From assembly GCA_016874005.1 (NCBI GenBank), contig VGVQ01000013.1, positions 1 to 64,000 on the forward strand: a stretch of DNA of 64,000 nt. Reading direction: 5' to 3'. Made by a program: the position numbers and the translations under genes. Below the pieces are notes generated by a model. That model searched no databases. It was not told the origin of the DNA and saw only the letters and a list, made by a program, of their open reading frames with translations. Shown here piece after piece: positions 63,719-64,000 of the stretch (positions within the stretch are counted from its first letter, which is position 1; each line of letters begins with the position of its first letter). The stretch is from Gemmatimonadota bacterium (GTDB taxonomy: Bacteria > Gemmatimonadota > Gemmatimonadetes > Gemmatimonadales > GWC2-71-9).

Positions 63719-64000
63719 ATGAATCGGTGGATAGCAGCAGGGCTCGCCACGACCGTCTTGCTTGGCGGCTGCGAGCGGTTCGCGGCTCGGTCGGACGTCG
63801 CGGCGGAGGTCGGTGCCCTCCAACTCCCGGCCGAGCGGGTCGGGAACATCATCGCCAAAATGGGCCAGGGGCCGACGAGCCAGGTCGCCGAGTTCGTGTC
63901 GAACCTGTGGCTCGACTACGCCCTGTTCGGGAAAGCCGTGGCCGAAGGCACCATCAAGACCGACTCCGCCTCGATCGCCGAGATTCGGTGGCCGTCGATC
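63719..64000 (+). CDS. Start of a lipoprotein gene, possibly SurA-like peptidyl-prolyl isomerase (cut by window end)
   Basis: 94 residues are visible. ATG 63719 has GGTGGAG upstream. The signal NRWIAAGLATTVLLGGC is a good lipoprotein signal with the lipobox LGGC. The mature part VAAEVGALQLPAERVGNIIAK, then FVSNLWLDYALFGKAVAEG, resembles the N-terminal chaperone helices of SurA/PrsA-type proteins, and such genes often follow mfd. The catalytic domain would lie beyond the window. The frame stays open to 64000. Confidence 0.65.
   Translation, partial: MNRWIAAGLATTVLLGGCERFAARSDVAAEVGALQLPAERVGNIIAKMGQGPTSQVAEFVSNLWLDYALFGKAVAEGTIKTDSASIAEIRWPSI

Overview
The window is GC-rich (about two thirds G+C by eye) chromosomal DNA from a Gram-negative bacterium. 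The gene content fits Gemmatimonadota best. The signs are an orphan MacB-type permease of the ADOP kind, a Ser/Thr kinase fused to a TolB-like propeller, the futalosine menaquinone genes mqnB and mqnD, many secreted serine hydrolases, a secreted fasciclin protein, an LPS heptosyltransferase, and many 4-bp start/stop overlaps. No marker gene is present, so the phylum is an inference. I found no rRNA, tRNA, CRISPR array, prophage or intact transposase.

Layout. 1-0.55 kb holds a scar: two 18-bp direct repeats that resemble an insertion-sequence end, then the C-terminal part of an RsbX-like phosphatase. 0.58-10.5 kb holds a cation/proton antiporter, an AlkA-type glycosylase that overlaps it tail to tail, a patatin/decarboxylase pair, uvrA with a DMT exporter, and a YbhN-like membrane protein. 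10.5-18.2 kb is signalling and metabolism: an FHA protein with a PP2C phosphatase, an HD phosphohydrolase with pckA, a GGDEF protein and an alpha/beta hydrolase. 18.2-26.3 kb is mostly exported proteins: a CocE hydrolase, a class C serine hydrolase, a lipoprotein, a CFI-box C-terminal protein, an amidohydrolase and an outer-membrane-like protein. 26.5-27.0 kb is a decayed nirK fragment. 27-36.7 kb has the kinase, the ADOP permease, a short operon (HTH regulator, Tat-exported M19 dipeptidase-like protein, class A beta-lactamase-like protein), and a DinB/MerR-B12 pair that diverges from a fasciclin gene.

37.5-38.8 kb carries mqnB-mqnD. From 50.7 down to 38.8 kb a long minus-strand gene train reads lepA, waaF, a ROK kinase, a PfkB kinase, a STAS-like/histidine-kinase-fold ATPase, a STAS plus winged-helix protein, a MetB-type PLP enzyme, ftsE, ftsX, an EnvC-like activator and a class C hydrolase. 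Most of these genes overlap by 4-8 bp or sit a few bases apart. 50.8-57.5 kb has a VOC protein, two tandem EamA exporters, another class C hydrolase, cutA, an AhpD-like protein, an M28 peptidase and a proline-rich exported peptide. 57.6-64 kb has a DUF58 gene with a clear promoter and an adjacent palindrome, a BatA-like protein, mfd and the start of a lipoprotein gene.

Three things stand out. (1) The 8-mer CGTTAGGC occurs 15 times, far above a simple composition estimate. It mostly lies on the coding strand, where it forces the otherwise rare TTA codon into Leu-Gly pairs or supplies a TAG stop. (2) A STAS domain fused to a winged helix is encoded next to a STAS-like/ATPase protein, inside the cell-division operon. 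It looks like a partner-switching module that acts directly on DNA. (3) Several proteins keep a fold but have lost key ligand residues: the MerR-B12 regulator, the M19 protein, the EnvC-like LytM domain and the receiver of the GGDEF protein. The nirK remnant has lost copper ligands as well.
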